Assembly: GCA_965215825.1 (NCBI GenBank)
Contig: CBDCEM010000003.1
Location: forward strand, 620,001 to 684,000
Length of the DNA: 64,000 bases
Direction: 5' to 3'
Source: JAWPMT01 sp965215825
Lineage (GTDB): Bacteria > Bacteroidota > Bacteroidia > Cytophagales > Cyclobacteriaceae
Positions 44,049 to 53,935 of the stretch are shown here, one piece after another. The translations under genes and the position numbers were made by a program. Each line of letters opens with the position of its first letter. The stretch's first letter is position 1. The notes under the pieces were generated by a model. That model searched no databases, was not told the DNA's origin, and worked only from the letters and a program-made list of their open reading frames with translations.

Positions 44049-46125
44049 CATCCAATAGCTGAGCTTCGCCGGATTCCAGAAAAACCCAGCCAAGTGATTC
44101 AAAGTCTTTTCTGGCTGGATATCCTCCAATCCTGGTGATCTTTTCAGGAATCAAAAGTAGCTTGACGATAAATCTCTTTTGATCATTTAGGGAAGAATAC
44201 TGGTCTTTGAATTGGACCAATACTTTGTCTTTTCGGAAGCCATGCTCTTCCAGAGGTCGGGCCAATTTCACCAAAAACCAGCCCGAATCGTCATTGGACA
44301 TGAAAAATGTAGGAGCACGATTTTGTAAAATGGCTCTACTGTTAATTTTGCCAACAACACCATTCGGGAAATACTCAACCAATCCCTGGTCCGCATAATA
44401 GGTACTGAGAAAAATTTTCTGATGAACGAAATTCTGGGTGACGATATCATCAGTGAATGGATTGATGGAGTAGTTAATCTTGCCCCAATAGTTCTTGATC
44501 AGATTTAGCGAACTCAGCTTTGAGCCGAGAAAGGCAATGAGAAAACCTCCTGAGAAAAACGCGGAAAGGAGAAAACTGTTGGCTTCTGCTTTCCCTATCT
44601 GTGCTCCGGTCACCAGATACTCGAACATGATGATTGCTGTAAGTGAGATAGCGAGATAGAATTGTAGTCTTTTTGTATTAAAATTAGAGCTATAGGTGAA
44701 CCCTTTGCTATTGTTCAATGAGTTGTTTAGTACCGTATTCCATACGCGAATAATTAGCAAAAGAAAGAAAAAGAAAAAGAGGTACAATTCAGCAAAGATC
44801 CAATAGTCATAAAGACCATGAACAAGTGCCGCCAGCGCCCAAAAGATGAAAAAAGCAACGATGGGATGGAGGTGTTTGTATTTGAATTTTGCCAGGACAA
44901 ATCCATATGCGAATATGGAGGAATCGATCATATGTCCTACAGCAGCGGTTAGCGCCCGCCCCGTAATGATACTACCGTAAGTTCCATCGAAATAGAGGAG
45001 ATTTTCCGAGAACCCGAATCCTAGTGCAGAAATACTGGCGAAAAGAATGTATTCATAAGCTTCCATTTTACGCTTAATTAAAAGCATCAGAATCAGGAGC
45101 GGAATGATTTTTACCAACTCTTCAATGGCGCCTATACCAATGACACTCCAGGTAAATGTATTCCAGAATTCACTGTCTCCTGACCAGTATTGCAGCGCAT
45201 CACTTAATAAGAAAGTCAGAAAGGCAAAACCTATTCCTAGAATCAAACAGGCGACCAACTCCATTTTTCGCAATTGTTGAAAAAATGCCAATTTGGTAAC
45301 GAAGCGAAACCAAACCAACAGGATAAGTAATGCGGCCAGAATACCGATTGGATTGATTTCACTCAGAAAGGAGGTGAAGATGGTAATGTAGTAACCCAGA
45401 ATGTCAGCATCAAAGAACTGTACTTCTCTTCTTAATTCCAGTGGGAAATGGTCGAATGCATTGACGTTATCCAGGACATAGGAGAGTGCTTCGTAATTCT
45501 TCCTTTGAAAGTGATACCAGATCAGCCAGCCGGCAGAAAGTGCATGAGCACCACCTTGCAGTTCCAATTCCCTAAAGTGCTGATCCACAGCTAAAGCGTC
45601 TTGATCCAACCCTGCGTGAACCATGCCTTTTGTATAGAAAAAATAGGGTTCGTTATAATTTTCACTTATAAGGTCCAGAAAAGTAAGCGCACTGTCATAT
45701 TCCTCCAGTTCCAGGAGCGTAAATGCTTTGCTCCAATGCGCTATGTCTTGATAGCCTGATGCAGCGACCGAATCGAAATAGGTGAATAAACTCTGGTGCT
45801 CTTGTTTTAATTCAAGATGAATTATGATGAGGTTTTTCTGATATTCTGGGATATTCATGTGTGAATACCGATGAAAATTAATGCTATCCAGGTGCGTGTC
45901 GGTAACAACCTCAAAAGGTTCATCGGTTTCATTGACGGTATTTTCCTCAAATGAGAAATTAACAATTACCAGACAAATAGAAACCAATAGAATGATCCAC
46001 AGGTTGGACGATAGGAAATTAGTTTTCAGGTAGAGTTCTCTATCCCGCGCTTCCCGGTAGCGCTTCCGATGCATCACCAAATACGGACCTAGAAATAGGA
46101 TGATTAAGAATATAGTAAAAGTCAT
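44035..46125 (-). CDS. PrsW-family glutamic intramembrane protease with TPR-like N-terminus
   Basis: 696 residues, much longer than the usual PrsW (about 220-400). It has one or two N-terminal spans and a helical, probably TPR-like periplasmic part (residues 90-235: HWSKAFTLLELEEYDSALTF). A multi-span core follows with the PrsW motifs IEELVKIIP (Glu335, Glu336), GFGFSENLLYF (about 370-379), AVGHMIDSS (His398) and ALVHGLYDYW. The C-terminal 150 residues are soluble. PrsW proteins cleave membrane anti-sigma factors; the target here is unknown. Confidence 0.88.
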   Translation of the reverse strand: MTFTIFLIILFLGPYLVMHRKRYREARDRELYLKTNFLSSNLWIILLVSICLVIVNFSFEENTVNETDEPFEVVTDTHLDSINFHRYSHMNIPEYQKNLIIIHLELKQEHQSLFTYFDSVAASGYQDIAHWSKAFTLLELEEYDSALTFLDLISENYNEPYFFYTKGMVHAGLDQDALAVDQHFRELELQGGAHALSAGWLIWYHFQRKNYEALSYVLDNVNAFDHFPLELRREVQFFDADILGYYITIFTSFLSEINPIGILAALLILLVWFRFVTKLAFFQQLRKMELVACLILGIGFAFLTFLLSDALQYWSGDSEFWNTFTWSVIGIGAIEELVKIIPLLILMLLIKRKMEAYEYILFASISALGFGFSENLLYFDGTYGSIITGRALTAAVGHMIDSSIFAYGFVLAKFKYKHLHPIVAFFIFWALAALVHGLYDYWIFAELYLFFFFFLLLIIRVWNTVLNNSLNNSKGFTYSSNFNTKRLQFYLAISLTAIIMFEYLVTGAQIGKAEANSFLLSAFFSGGFLIAFLGSKLSSLNLIKNYWGKINYSINPFTDDIVTQNFVHQKIFLSTYYADQGLVEYFPNGVVGKINSRAILQNRAPTFFMSNDDSGWFLVKLARPLEEHGFRKDKVLVQFKDQYSSLNDQKRFIVKLLLIPEKITRIGGYPARKDFESLGWVFLESGEAQLLDATHP

Positions 46126-46249
46126 CTTGAGTAGCGTTGTTCGCTAAAGTAATCAATTGACCTAAAATCCAAAGAATTGAAATCCGATCTCACTGAGTGA
46201 TCTTCGACCTTCTTTCAACCAGGTCTGTCGCTAAAGAAAGAACCTGATA

Positions 46250-47680
46250 CTAACCCGGACTTTTCAAACTTTTAGACAGGACTTTTCCAATTCCCAGAAT
46301 TATAAACGATACAATTATTGCAATAATAGGGTTGTCAAGGCCAACTGTCCATTCAGTTGGAATGAAATTATAGTACAGTCCTATCAAAACAAATTCTCCG
46401 GCGAAAACAGAAATCACACCGTAGATTGGTGGGAACTTTACCCCGTACAACACAGCCAATGCTACAGGAAAAAGCACAGCCAGCCCACCAAAGGCGAGTC
46501 TGCCCATATCGTCAATTGTGTCAAAAGGGCGAGCAGCTATAGCAAGTCCGATGAGTGCCAGAACAACCACACAAATCCTTCCCACTTTTACCTGAGACTT
46601 CAAGTCCATTTCTTTTTGAAAAGGCAGCACGATATCTCGGGTAATGATCGTACTCAAAGACAGTAACTGGGAGTCTAGCGTAGACATAAATGCGGCCAGG
46701 GCCCCGACCATAACCAGACCCGAAAACCATTCTGGGGAATGTACAACCAGCATCTTTGGTAATATCTGGTCCGTTTCTTTGCCTTGCAGGTCAGGGAATG
46801 ACAGATGTCCCAGTACCCCGATAATTACAGGCAACAGAGAAATGAATACAGGAATCAATGCATACCAAATTGCTGAAAACTTGAGTGTTTCCAGGTCCTT
46901 TGCGACGTAAAAGCGCATAAAGATCTGTGGAAACATGGGTATGCAGAAAATCCAGAAAATAAGGAGACTAAACCAACGGCCAGGAGGAAACGTTTCTCCC
47001 GGGCCTGTTCTGTCGAATAGTTCCGGCTTGATCTGAAAGACGCGTTCATGGGCGGAGGCAAGACCTCCAAGGCTTTCACTGATCACAACTACAGCCGCTA
47101 ACATCAGAACAATCATTAAAATGCCCTGCTTGAGATCTGTTCGAGCGACACTTTGCATGCCACCAATCCAAACTTAGACAATCGTGAAAACTGTTAGCAA
47201 GATGGCTCCTGCGAGATACGGAACTTCACCTTGGGTAAGGTTTTCAATAATATATCCGGCCCCGACGATTTGCAAAGCGAGGTATGGAAACGTGAATAGT
47301 AGCATCACGATTGCGAATGTCCAGCGAAGTGTGTGGCTGCCTGTTTTCTGATAGATCAATTCGGATGGAGTAATCGCGCCGTTTGCTTTGCCCCACTTCC
47401 AGACTTTTGTACCGATGATGAAGAATGAGATTCCTGCGAAAGCTGTTCCTAGTCCCATGATCACATAGTGCGCATAGCCGATCCTGTATCCGGCTCCTGC
47501 AAAGCCCAGGAAGTAGAAGGCACTGAAATTGGTAGCGAGGACTGTGAAAAACAGTGTCAATTTTTTTAAGCCTCGATCAGCAAGGAAATAACCCTCTGGT
47601 GTGGAAGATTGCTTAGATGCTCCTCTCAGACTTCCCAGGAAAACTATAAGCACATACCCAATAAGTATAATGTAGATCAT
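46250..47680 (-). pseudogene. Sodium:solute symporter with an in-frame stop codon
   Basis: The start at 47680 (MIYIILIGYVLIVFLGS) follows the small upstream gene by 4 bp. The frame runs through SSS-family sequence (LADRGLKKLTLFFTVLATNF, SAFYFLGFAGAGYRIGY) to ILLTVFTIV, then a TAA (complement of 47174-47176). It continues in the same frame as VWIGGMQSVARTDLKQG to the end at 46250. Members of this family usually have a Tyr or other residue at the stop position, so a single base change made the nonsense codon. Up to nine spans lie after it, so transport is probably lost. Confidence 0.88.
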
Positions 47681-47684
47681 GTGC

Positions 47685-47885
47685 TTACTTCCAGTGCTTT
47701 TTGGAGAAGAAGAAAAAGAGGACAATGAACGCCAGGTGCACAAACACAAACCACCCGAGCCAAACGGGGAATCCGAATAATCCCCGATCTGGAGGCCAAT
47801 CAACAAAAAGGTAGTCCTGGGACAATAAGAAAACCCCAAGGAATGCAATTCCCCAATACCCGAGCGTTTTCGTTCTGCGAGACAT
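47685..47885 (-). CDS. Small membrane protein paired with the symporter (DUF3311-like)
   Basis: 66 residues with two membrane spans (LGYWGIAFLGVFLLSQDYLF and PVWLGWFVFVHLAFIVLFFF). It ends 4 bp before the symporter start, the usual place for small accessory subunits of SSS transporters. It is intact although its partner is broken. Confidence 0.65.
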   Translation of the reverse strand: MSRRTKTLGYWGIAFLGVFLLSQDYLFVDWPPDRGLFGFPVWLGWFVFVHLAFIVLFFFFSKKHWK

Positions 47886-48085
47886 TCGACAAATGTACCC
47901 TTCTTTTCTTCAAAATTAATCTCAGTATTAGTATCCTAAGCGAAGGCTTTTTAATTGAAAATTTGAGTTCAGGAGATACGCTTCTTTTAAAGGAACAATA
48001 CTGTTCCTTCGAGGAATCCTACTTTACCCTCATCAAAAAAGAATAGTCTCGTAGGGCATTCGCGTGAGCACAATGGAGTGCCAGT

Positions 48086-48925
48086 TCATGTTGCGATCTC
48101 TTCCAGTTCGGCAATGATGATCTTCTGCATCTCCAGCATTTTATCCATCACAGCTTTGGAAGTTTTTGGGTTATTCATCAGTTGTTTTAACTGACTGGGG
48201 ATTACCTGCCACGAGATCCCAAATTGATCAATCAACCACCCACACTTACCCGCTTGACCACCTTCGGTTAACTTATTCCAGCAGTGATCAATCTCCTGCT
48301 GACTTTCACATTCTATCACCAACGAATTGCCAGGTGTGAAATCAAAGTCGTGTTTGGAATTATTGCTCATTGCATTGAACACTGTTCCATTCAACTTGAA
48401 TTGTGCGAACTGCAATGTTCCCAGCGGAGCTCCTGCACTAATCGGGTAAGGCAGGCTGGTTAAGAAATGGGTATCAAAAATCGAATCGTAGTGATCAAAG
48501 GCTTCCTGGATTAAAGCATACTTTTGATCTGTAAATAGGAAACTTGGAACGATTTTTTGATCGACTTTAATGTCATCAATGTCCAGTTGCCAGCTTACGC
48601 CAAACTTGTCCTGTACCCAGGCATACTTGCTGGTCCATGGATAGGTATCGAGTGGCATTAATACACGACCGTCTTCAGATAGCGCAGCATAGAGTCGTTC
48701 AATCTCTTCATCATTGCCACAATAGACAAAATAAGATACAGCAGGTGTCACATGATGTTGCGGGCCGCCATTAAGCGCAGTGAACCGATAACCGTTGAGT
48801 TGGTAATGCGTGACAACATCATCACTGTGAATAATCTTACTGTTGGGGAATGTTTTGCAATGAAATGTCGCTGCATCGGCCGCTTTTCCGTCGAACCATA
48901 AACATGAAGTGAAAGGGGATTTCAT
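48086..48925 (-). CDS. Double-domain VOC (PhnB-like) protein
   Basis: The Met at 48925 (MKSPFTSCLWFDGKAADAA) is the start; the 18 codons before it do not match the family. The 279 residues hold two related VOC halves: FTSCLWFDGKAADAATFHCK ... DKFGVSWQLDI (1-120) and VPSFLFTDQKYALIQEAFDH ... DQFGISWQVIPSQL (125-260). PhnB-like/3-demethylubiquinone-type proteins bind metals or small ligands; the reaction is unknown. It follows the YjbR-like gene by 13 bp, so both are probably one operon. Confidence 0.9.
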   Translation of the reverse strand: MKSPFTSCLWFDGKAADAATFHCKTFPNSKIIHSDDVVTHYQLNGYRFTALNGGPQHHVTPAVSYFVYCGNDEEIERLYAALSEDGRVLMPLDTYPWTSKYAWVQDKFGVSWQLDIDDIKVDQKIVPSFLFTDQKYALIQEAFDHYDSIFDTHFLTSLPYPISAGAPLGTLQFAQFKLNGTVFNAMSNNSKHDFDFTPGNSLVIECESQQEIDHCWNKLTEGGQAGKCGWLIDQFGISWQVIPSQLKQLMNNPKTSKAVMDKMLEMQKIIIAELEEIAT

Positions 48926-48938
48926 CGTGATAAATGAC

Positions 48939-49259
48939 CTATTTTTTCTTCGCCTTAAGATACGCACTTTCCATAGCAATTTTTAAGACCCCTTCTTCAC
49001 AATACTGTAACTCGAAAGTCGTCCAACCTTGTTCTCCCCATTTGTTGGGGACAGGATATATGTGGTCGTTTAGCGTGCAAAATGTTGTTTGCTCTTCCTT
49101 TGATAACCTCATATTGGCACTATTTGTCGCCGTATGAAGTGTGGCGAAAATTCTTTTTCCTATGAGTTTGAAAGCTTTACGGTCGTGATGTTTAACAGCC
49201 TCCGTATTGGGAAAAGAGAGGGCTAACTCCGTGAATTGGTTTATCAGACTGTTGTGCAT
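48939..49259 (-). CDS. MmcQ/YjbR-family protein
   Basis: 106 residues with the YjbR-like pattern: LSFPNTEAVKHHDRKAFKLIGKRIFATLH, then a strand NMRLSKEEQTTFC and a final WTTFELQYCEEGVLKIAMESAY. The fold resembles a small double-wing DNA-binding domain, but no target is known. First gene of a two-gene operon with the VOC protein. Confidence 0.85.
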   Translation of the reverse strand: MHNSLINQFTELALSFPNTEAVKHHDRKAFKLIGKRIFATLHTATNSANMRLSKEEQTTFCTLNDHIYPVPNKWGEQGWTTFELQYCEEGVLKIAMESAYLKAKKK

Positions 49260-49391
49260 TGCTATTGCATTTTAAAGATCAAAACAGGCGAATGACCTTT
49301 GAATTTAACATATGGTAATTAAAATGAAGAATACACCAGCGGCATTCCAGTTTCTGAGGTTTTGTTTTAGCTTTGGTTAACGCCAAGTGAA

Positions 49392-50318
49392 ATGCCAAGA
49401 AACCCACTTCTCATATTGCTCTTCATAATTCTGCTATCGGCATGTTCTGCTCCGGAGGAAAAAGAAAATGAAGAGGTTGAAGGGGTTGTTCAGACTACAG
49501 AAGCAGGTGAAAAATTCCACTATATCCCGCCCGAGCCCGTTGATGGATCATTGTATGGAGTTATTGAAATTGGAGGAAGCGGTTTTAATTCTTTTATAGT
49601 GAACCTTGATGAAGAAGGAAACTGGAAATTGGAAAAGGCGAATTACGGAGAGAGCAATGTTTACGAAGGCCAGGCCACACTGGAAGCATTAGAGTCAGGT
49701 CTTGAAATCCACATCGAACGCATGTTGGAACAGGGTGTTGAACGGGATAAGATTCATATTATTCAAAGTAGCACGGCCACCAAAGATGAAAAAGTGCAAC
49801 GAATCAATGTGGCTTTAAAGGAGCTGGGGTTCGCAATTAAGAGTGTAGATGTAAGGCAAGAAGGTGTTTTTGCCTTTAAAGCAATCATGCCAGACTCCTA
49901 TAGGGATAATTCTTTTGTGTTAGATATTGGTTCCGGAAATACAAAGGTCTCGTGGATAGAAGCGGGAGAAATCAAAAGTATCGGATTTGAAGGGTCAAAG
50001 TATTACCAGAATGGCTTAAGCGACGAAGATATTTACCAGGCGATTAAGACCAGAATCAAGGAAATTCCAAAAATAAATACGAAGTACTGTTTCGTGATCG
50101 GAGGTGTACCATACGAGTTGGCTAAACTGGATGCGAATTATACAAAACGATACATTGAGCTGAAGGAACCAGAAGATTATGATGATATAACGGACCCAAA
50201 AGCGAGAGCCGGTATCAATATTTACAAGGCATTATATGATAACCTGGAGAATTGTGACGCCTATATCTTCGACTGGGATGGCAACTTTTCGATTGGATAC
50301 TTATTGAGTATTCATTAG
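49392..50318 (+). CDS. Lipoprotein with Ppx/GppA-like (actin-fold) domain
   Basis: 308 residues with a lipobox (LLSAC, Cys about 18). The body looks like the ASKHA fold of exopolyphosphatase/GppA: GVIEIGGSGFNSFIV (phosphate-1-like loop), IIQSSTATKDEKVQRIN, and FVLDIGSGNTKVSWIE (phosphate-2-like loop). An actin-fold phosphatase-like domain on an extracytoplasmic lipoprotein is unusual. The usual catalytic Glu cannot be assigned. Monocistronic, convergent with the next gene. Confidence 0.7.
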   Translation: MPRNPLLILLFIILLSACSAPEEKENEEVEGVVQTTEAGEKFHYIPPEPVDGSLYGVIEIGGSGFNSFIVNLDEEGNWKLEKANYGESNVYEGQATLEALESGLEIHIERMLEQGVERDKIHIIQSSTATKDEKVQRINVALKELGFAIKSVDVRQEGVFAFKAIMPDSYRDNSFVLDIGSGNTKVSWIEAGEIKSIGFEGSKYYQNGLSDEDIYQAIKTRIKEIPKINTKYCFVIGGVPYELAKLDANYTKRYIELKEPEDYDDITDPKARAGINIYKALYDNLENCDAYIFDWDGNFSIGYLLSIH

Positions 50319-50327
50319 TATTTACCT

Positions 50328-50714
50328 CTATTCCGGTTCAGTTTCATTTTCCAGCCAGTCAATGGCAAGTACCTCCCAGTTTGAATGTTTGGAAGCATCA
50401 ATATACCTCTTTGCTTCATTCTGTTTCCATTCCTTCGTCAATCTACGAGATTGCATTTTGACCAATGCACTGTCAATAATGGTAGCTGATCTGGTTATTC
50501 GGTTGGCGGTCCATTCAGGATTTGCACTTAGGATTGCCTGACTTTCGGCGGGTAGAGGTTTCATACTCCTCATATCCGCAAGTAGGGTGAATTTTGGAGG
50601 TAACAAGTCCAACACAACCCGGAACTCGTCCTTGTAAGCTTGCATTTCCTCTGGAGTAATAAAACCTTCAAAGGTCAGCTTGACCCCATAATGTTGGCGT
50701 TCGATTTTGTACAT
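50328..50714 (-). CDS. STAS/SpoIIAA-like small protein
   Basis: 128 residues. The first half (VKLTFEGFITPEEMQAYKDE, FTLLADMRSMKPL) has the strand-helix order of SpoIIAA-like STAS/Sec14 proteins. No phosphorylatable Ser or Asp site is certain. Function unknown. Confidence 0.6.
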   Translation of the reverse strand: MYKIERQHYGVKLTFEGFITPEEMQAYKDEFRVVLDLLPPKFTLLADMRSMKPLPAESQAILSANPEWTANRITRSATIIDSALVKMQSRRLTKEWKQNEAKRYIDASKHSNWEVLAIDWLENETEPE

Positions 50715-50864
50715 GGTTAAGGTTTAATCTGCTGCGCTTGGTGGAAGGTAAATATAATAAGTCTGATAACATAGCGATTGATAACTGTATGTTAATGTTG
50801 TAAGTTCTCATAAAGAGTGAATTCCTAAATTCCAACTAATAACTTTCCGTACAAGTGCTTAAGT

Positions 50865-51320
50865 TTATTCCGTTTTCCGTAGTGCTTTTCGATGATCAAT
50901 CCGATCCAACTGGAACGGCATGATTTCATGGAAATCTGCTTCTAACTGAAAAGCATAGACGGGCTTGAAATATTGTGGATAGCGATAAATGTCATTGATG
51001 GATACAGCGAGTCGCTTACGTTCGATGATAGCAATCGGTGATGATTCGGCTTGATTCATATTGTAGAATGCGCCTCTGCTGGCAAACGGGATCGCCTGTA
51101 CGATTTCGACCCTAACCACGGGCTCTTTGGGAAAGTAAGGGTGGATATACAGCGCGTAGGGTTTGAAGAGGTTGGGTGGGTCCGTATAATGAAAATCTCC
51201 ATTTTGGCCCAGATAAATTGCCAGGGGGTGCTTTTGATTCCGTTTATAGAGCAGCTTACCTTTCAATCGTATGGGAATCCGGTACTCCATCATTCTACCA
51301 AGCGTGGGCATCTCTGTCAT
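50865..51320 (-). CDS. Hypothetical protein, beta-rich
   Basis: 151 residues, no signal peptide or span, rich in Tyr and Pro (YALYIHPYFPKEPVVRVEIV, INDIYRYPQYFKPVYAFQL). I do not recognise a family. Codon use and length suggest a real gene. The 289 bases between it and the next gene hold nothing recognisable. Confidence 0.6.
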   Translation of the reverse strand: MTEMPTLGRMMEYRIPIRLKGKLLYKRNQKHPLAIYLGQNGDFHYTDPPNLFKPYALYIHPYFPKEPVVRVEIVQAIPFASRGAFYNMNQAESSPIAIIERKRLAVSINDIYRYPQYFKPVYAFQLEADFHEIMPFQLDRIDHRKALRKTE

Positions 51321-51609
51321 TTGCTAGTTATTTTAGATTTCAGCTAAATTAAATGGTATTCGATCGCTGTAAAACGGACTTTCGAAGTTGGCATAACGAA
51401 AGCGGATTTTTCCGGGTATCAGCATAAGGAAAAACCCTGCTTTACAGTTGATTCTCAGGTTAAAAAATATCCTGATAAACCTTATCAAAATAATGTAACG
51501 ATTCAGTTGATCCCTGTATGAAAAGAGTTCGTCACATACTTTTCAAACTCCTCACATAAAGTAGGCCTATACCGAAGATCCATGGCACATTCGCTTCAAA
51601 ACGAACGAT

Positions 51610-52392
51610 ATGAAGCAATTATTTCCCTGGAGTGCCATTGTACTGGCAGTAGTCATTACTACCCTTATGGATTTCAATGGCCTGACTGCTTTCAGTGCTT
51701 TTCCACTGATATTGATTTCGATTCTACTGGCTTGGACTACCCGGTTGAATAAGACTGAGATGGGACTCAGGTTTGGCTCCATTCGGGCATACGGATCTGC
51801 GTTGTTGTATCCCTTGGTCGTGTTAGGATTGACAACACTCATTGCCTTCCTTTTGGTAGGTTTTCAAATCGATGAATCCCGCTTGAATAAGGAAATGGTC
51901 AATCTCCTTGCCGGGATCATAATCGGCCCCTTAATGGTACTTCTGACAGAAGAAGGCTTCTTTCGAGGGACGCTGTGGGCGGCATTTCGCAGAACCGGCC
52001 TTTCAGAAACTAAAACCCTGTTCCTGACAAGTAGTTTGTTTACCATTTGGCACATTTCTGCGGTCACATCCGGAAGTTCCTATGCGCTGCCCTTGAGTCA
52101 GGTTCCGGTTTACCTGATCAACGCGACATTAATAGGACTCATTTGGGGGTCTATGAGGCTTAGATCGGGCAACACCATAGTCCCTACGATATCCCATGCT
52201 GTATGGAATGCGGTGAATTACTTCTTATTCGCATTCGGTCAAAAGACTGGAATTCTGGGTGTTGAGAATACAGTTTTATTGGGACCTGAAGTGGGGTATT
52301 TAGGAATACTACTCAATGGCGCCTTTCTGCTTTGGTTCTGGAGAAAGACCATTTCCAACTCAATTACAAAATCGTCCACAAAAACACATTAA
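51610..52392 (+). CDS. CPBP-family intramembrane glutamic protease
   Basis: 260 residues with about eight spans and the CPBP/Abi motifs: TEEGFFRGTLWAAFR (Glu114, Glu115, Arg119), FTIWHIS (His148) and SHAVWNAVNYF (His196, Asn200). These residues form the catalytic site of Rce1-type proteases. The next gene starts 10 bp after its stop, so the two are one transcription unit. Confidence 0.92.
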   Translation: MKQLFPWSAIVLAVVITTLMDFNGLTAFSAFPLILISILLAWTTRLNKTEMGLRFGSIRAYGSALLYPLVVLGLTTLIAFLLVGFQIDESRLNKEMVNLLAGIIIGPLMVLLTEEGFFRGTLWAAFRRTGLSETKTLFLTSSLFTIWHISAVTSGSSYALPLSQVPVYLINATLIGLIWGSMRLRSGNTIVPTISHAVWNAVNYFLFAFGQKTGILGVENTVLLGPEVGYLGILLNGAFLLWFWRKTISNSITKSSTKTH

Positions 52393-52402
52393 TTCAATAG
52401 CT

Positions 52403-53887
52403 ATGAAAATCAGAAAAATTCTTTTACCCTTTTGCTTTTTGCTTGGAATTGTAGCACCGCGGGTGCTGAATGCACAGTCCACATTTACATTTCCCGATAC
52501 ACCGGTTGGAAAGATGGCCGAATTGTTTTTCGAAGCATTTAATGCCCCTGATCGAGAGAGAATGGAGGAGTTTATTACCGATAAACGGACATCAAATGCC
52601 CTGAAAAGAATTGCACCAGAGAAACGCATGAAAATGTATGATCGTCAGAAAAAGATAATCGTCAATCTGACTCCTTTTAGTTTGTTGGAAGCCGATACCC
52701 TTCATTTGGAACTAATGGCATATGCACCTGAAAAGGACGCTTGGTTTAAGATAGGTTTTGGGCTGGAAGAGGGGTCTGAATTGCTTGAAAGCCTTTTATT
52801 ACGTCCAGGGAAAGCCCCGAAGAATGGAACGACTGATGCTGTATTTGGAGAGTGGAAGAAAATCAGTCAGTTATTGGAAAACGCAATAAATAAGAAACAG
52901 ATCCCTGGAATCGCTATGGTCACTATCTCCAATGGTCGAATTAATCAAGCAGGTGTTGCCGGAGTGATTGAAACAGGTAGTACACAACGCATAGGGAAAA
53001 ATAGCCGATTTCATCTGGGTTCATTGACCAAATCAATGACAGCTACGCTCATTGGTAAGCTCATTGAGGAGAAAAAAATAGCTTTTGAAACTACACTTAG
53101 CGAAGTTTTTCCGGAATTGGACATGGTTCCACAATATAAAACCGTGACCATCAGAGAGCTATTGGATCACCGTGCTGGAATACCCGGATATTTAAGTCCT
53201 TCAGAAGAGGAAGAAGCGAAATTACTGGCCTTGCCTGGGAGCCCGAAAAAACAACGTTCCCAATTTGTTGCGCAGGTATTGATGGAAACTCCGGCTGAAG
53301 CACCGGGTGTATTTGCTTATTCCAATGCCGGATATACGATCCTGGGGAGTATTTGTGAGCAGATCACCGATCAATCATGGGAGGAATTGTTGGAGGATGA
53401 TATCTTCCTTCCCTTGAATATGAAGACTGCCGGAACAGGATGGCCCAGACAGGTGGGGATCGACGAACCCAGAGGTCATTTCGGGTACCCGGACAGTACC
53501 CATGTACAAGACAAAGCGTATAAACTAGGGCCATATCTGGCGCCAGCTGGCGAAGTGCACAGTTCTGTCAAAGACCTGGCCAAATTTCTGATGGCACATA
53601 TGCGCGGGTTAAATGGAAAGGATAACTTGTTGACAGCTGATACATATCAGGAACTTCACACGTCAAAAGAAGGGTATTACGCAGGAGGATGGATCATACG
53701 GAAATCCGAAAATGGTATGATTATTCACGAACACCTGGGAAGTGCTGGCTCATTCCTGGCGTATATGGGTATGGTTCCTGAGACAGAGACGGGTTGGGTT
53801 ATTGCTGTTAATGTTGGAGATCCATTTTTGCAAAGCCTCATGTATGAACTTATAGAAGAAGTCAGTCCTGGTGCATGGGCACCTTGA
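52403..53887 (+). CDS. Exported beta-lactamase-family serine hydrolase
   Basis: The Met at 52403 starts a signal peptide (MKIRKILLPFCFLLGIVAPRVLNAQ); the longer frame overlaps the CPBP gene. 494 residues: a DUF3887-like N-terminal part (30-140) and a class C beta-lactamase/esterase domain with SxxK (Ser207-Leu-Thr-Lys210), YSN (306-308) and HLGSAG (about 448). Such proteins are peptidases or esterases acting outside the cytoplasm; resistance should not be assumed. Probably co-transcribed with the CPBP protease. Confidence 0.9.
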   Translation: MKIRKILLPFCFLLGIVAPRVLNAQSTFTFPDTPVGKMAELFFEAFNAPDRERMEEFITDKRTSNALKRIAPEKRMKMYDRQKKIIVNLTPFSLLEADTLHLELMAYAPEKDAWFKIGFGLEEGSELLESLLLRPGKAPKNGTTDAVFGEWKKISQLLENAINKKQIPGIAMVTISNGRINQAGVAGVIETGSTQRIGKNSRFHLGSLTKSMTATLIGKLIEEKKIAFETTLSEVFPELDMVPQYKTVTIRELLDHRAGIPGYLSPSEEEEAKLLALPGSPKKQRSQFVAQVLMETPAEAPGVFAYSNAGYTILGSICEQITDQSWEELLEDDIFLPLNMKTAGTGWPRQVGIDEPRGHFGYPDSTHVQDKAYKLGPYLAPAGEVHSSVKDLAKFLMAHMRGLNGKDNLLTADTYQELHTSKEGYYAGGWIIRKSENGMIIHEHLGSAGSFLAYMGMVPETETGWVIAVNVGDPFLQSLMYELIEEVSPGAWAP

Positions 53888-53935
53888 TTGATTTTGGTCA
53901 TTTCTAAAGCGACAAAGAATTATCTTTAATCAATC

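Noticed and set aside
52403..53887. True antibiotic-resistance beta-lactamase
   Set aside because: The SxxK/YSN/HxG set is shared by many esterases and peptidases; the extra N-terminal domain and host context do not support a resistance role.
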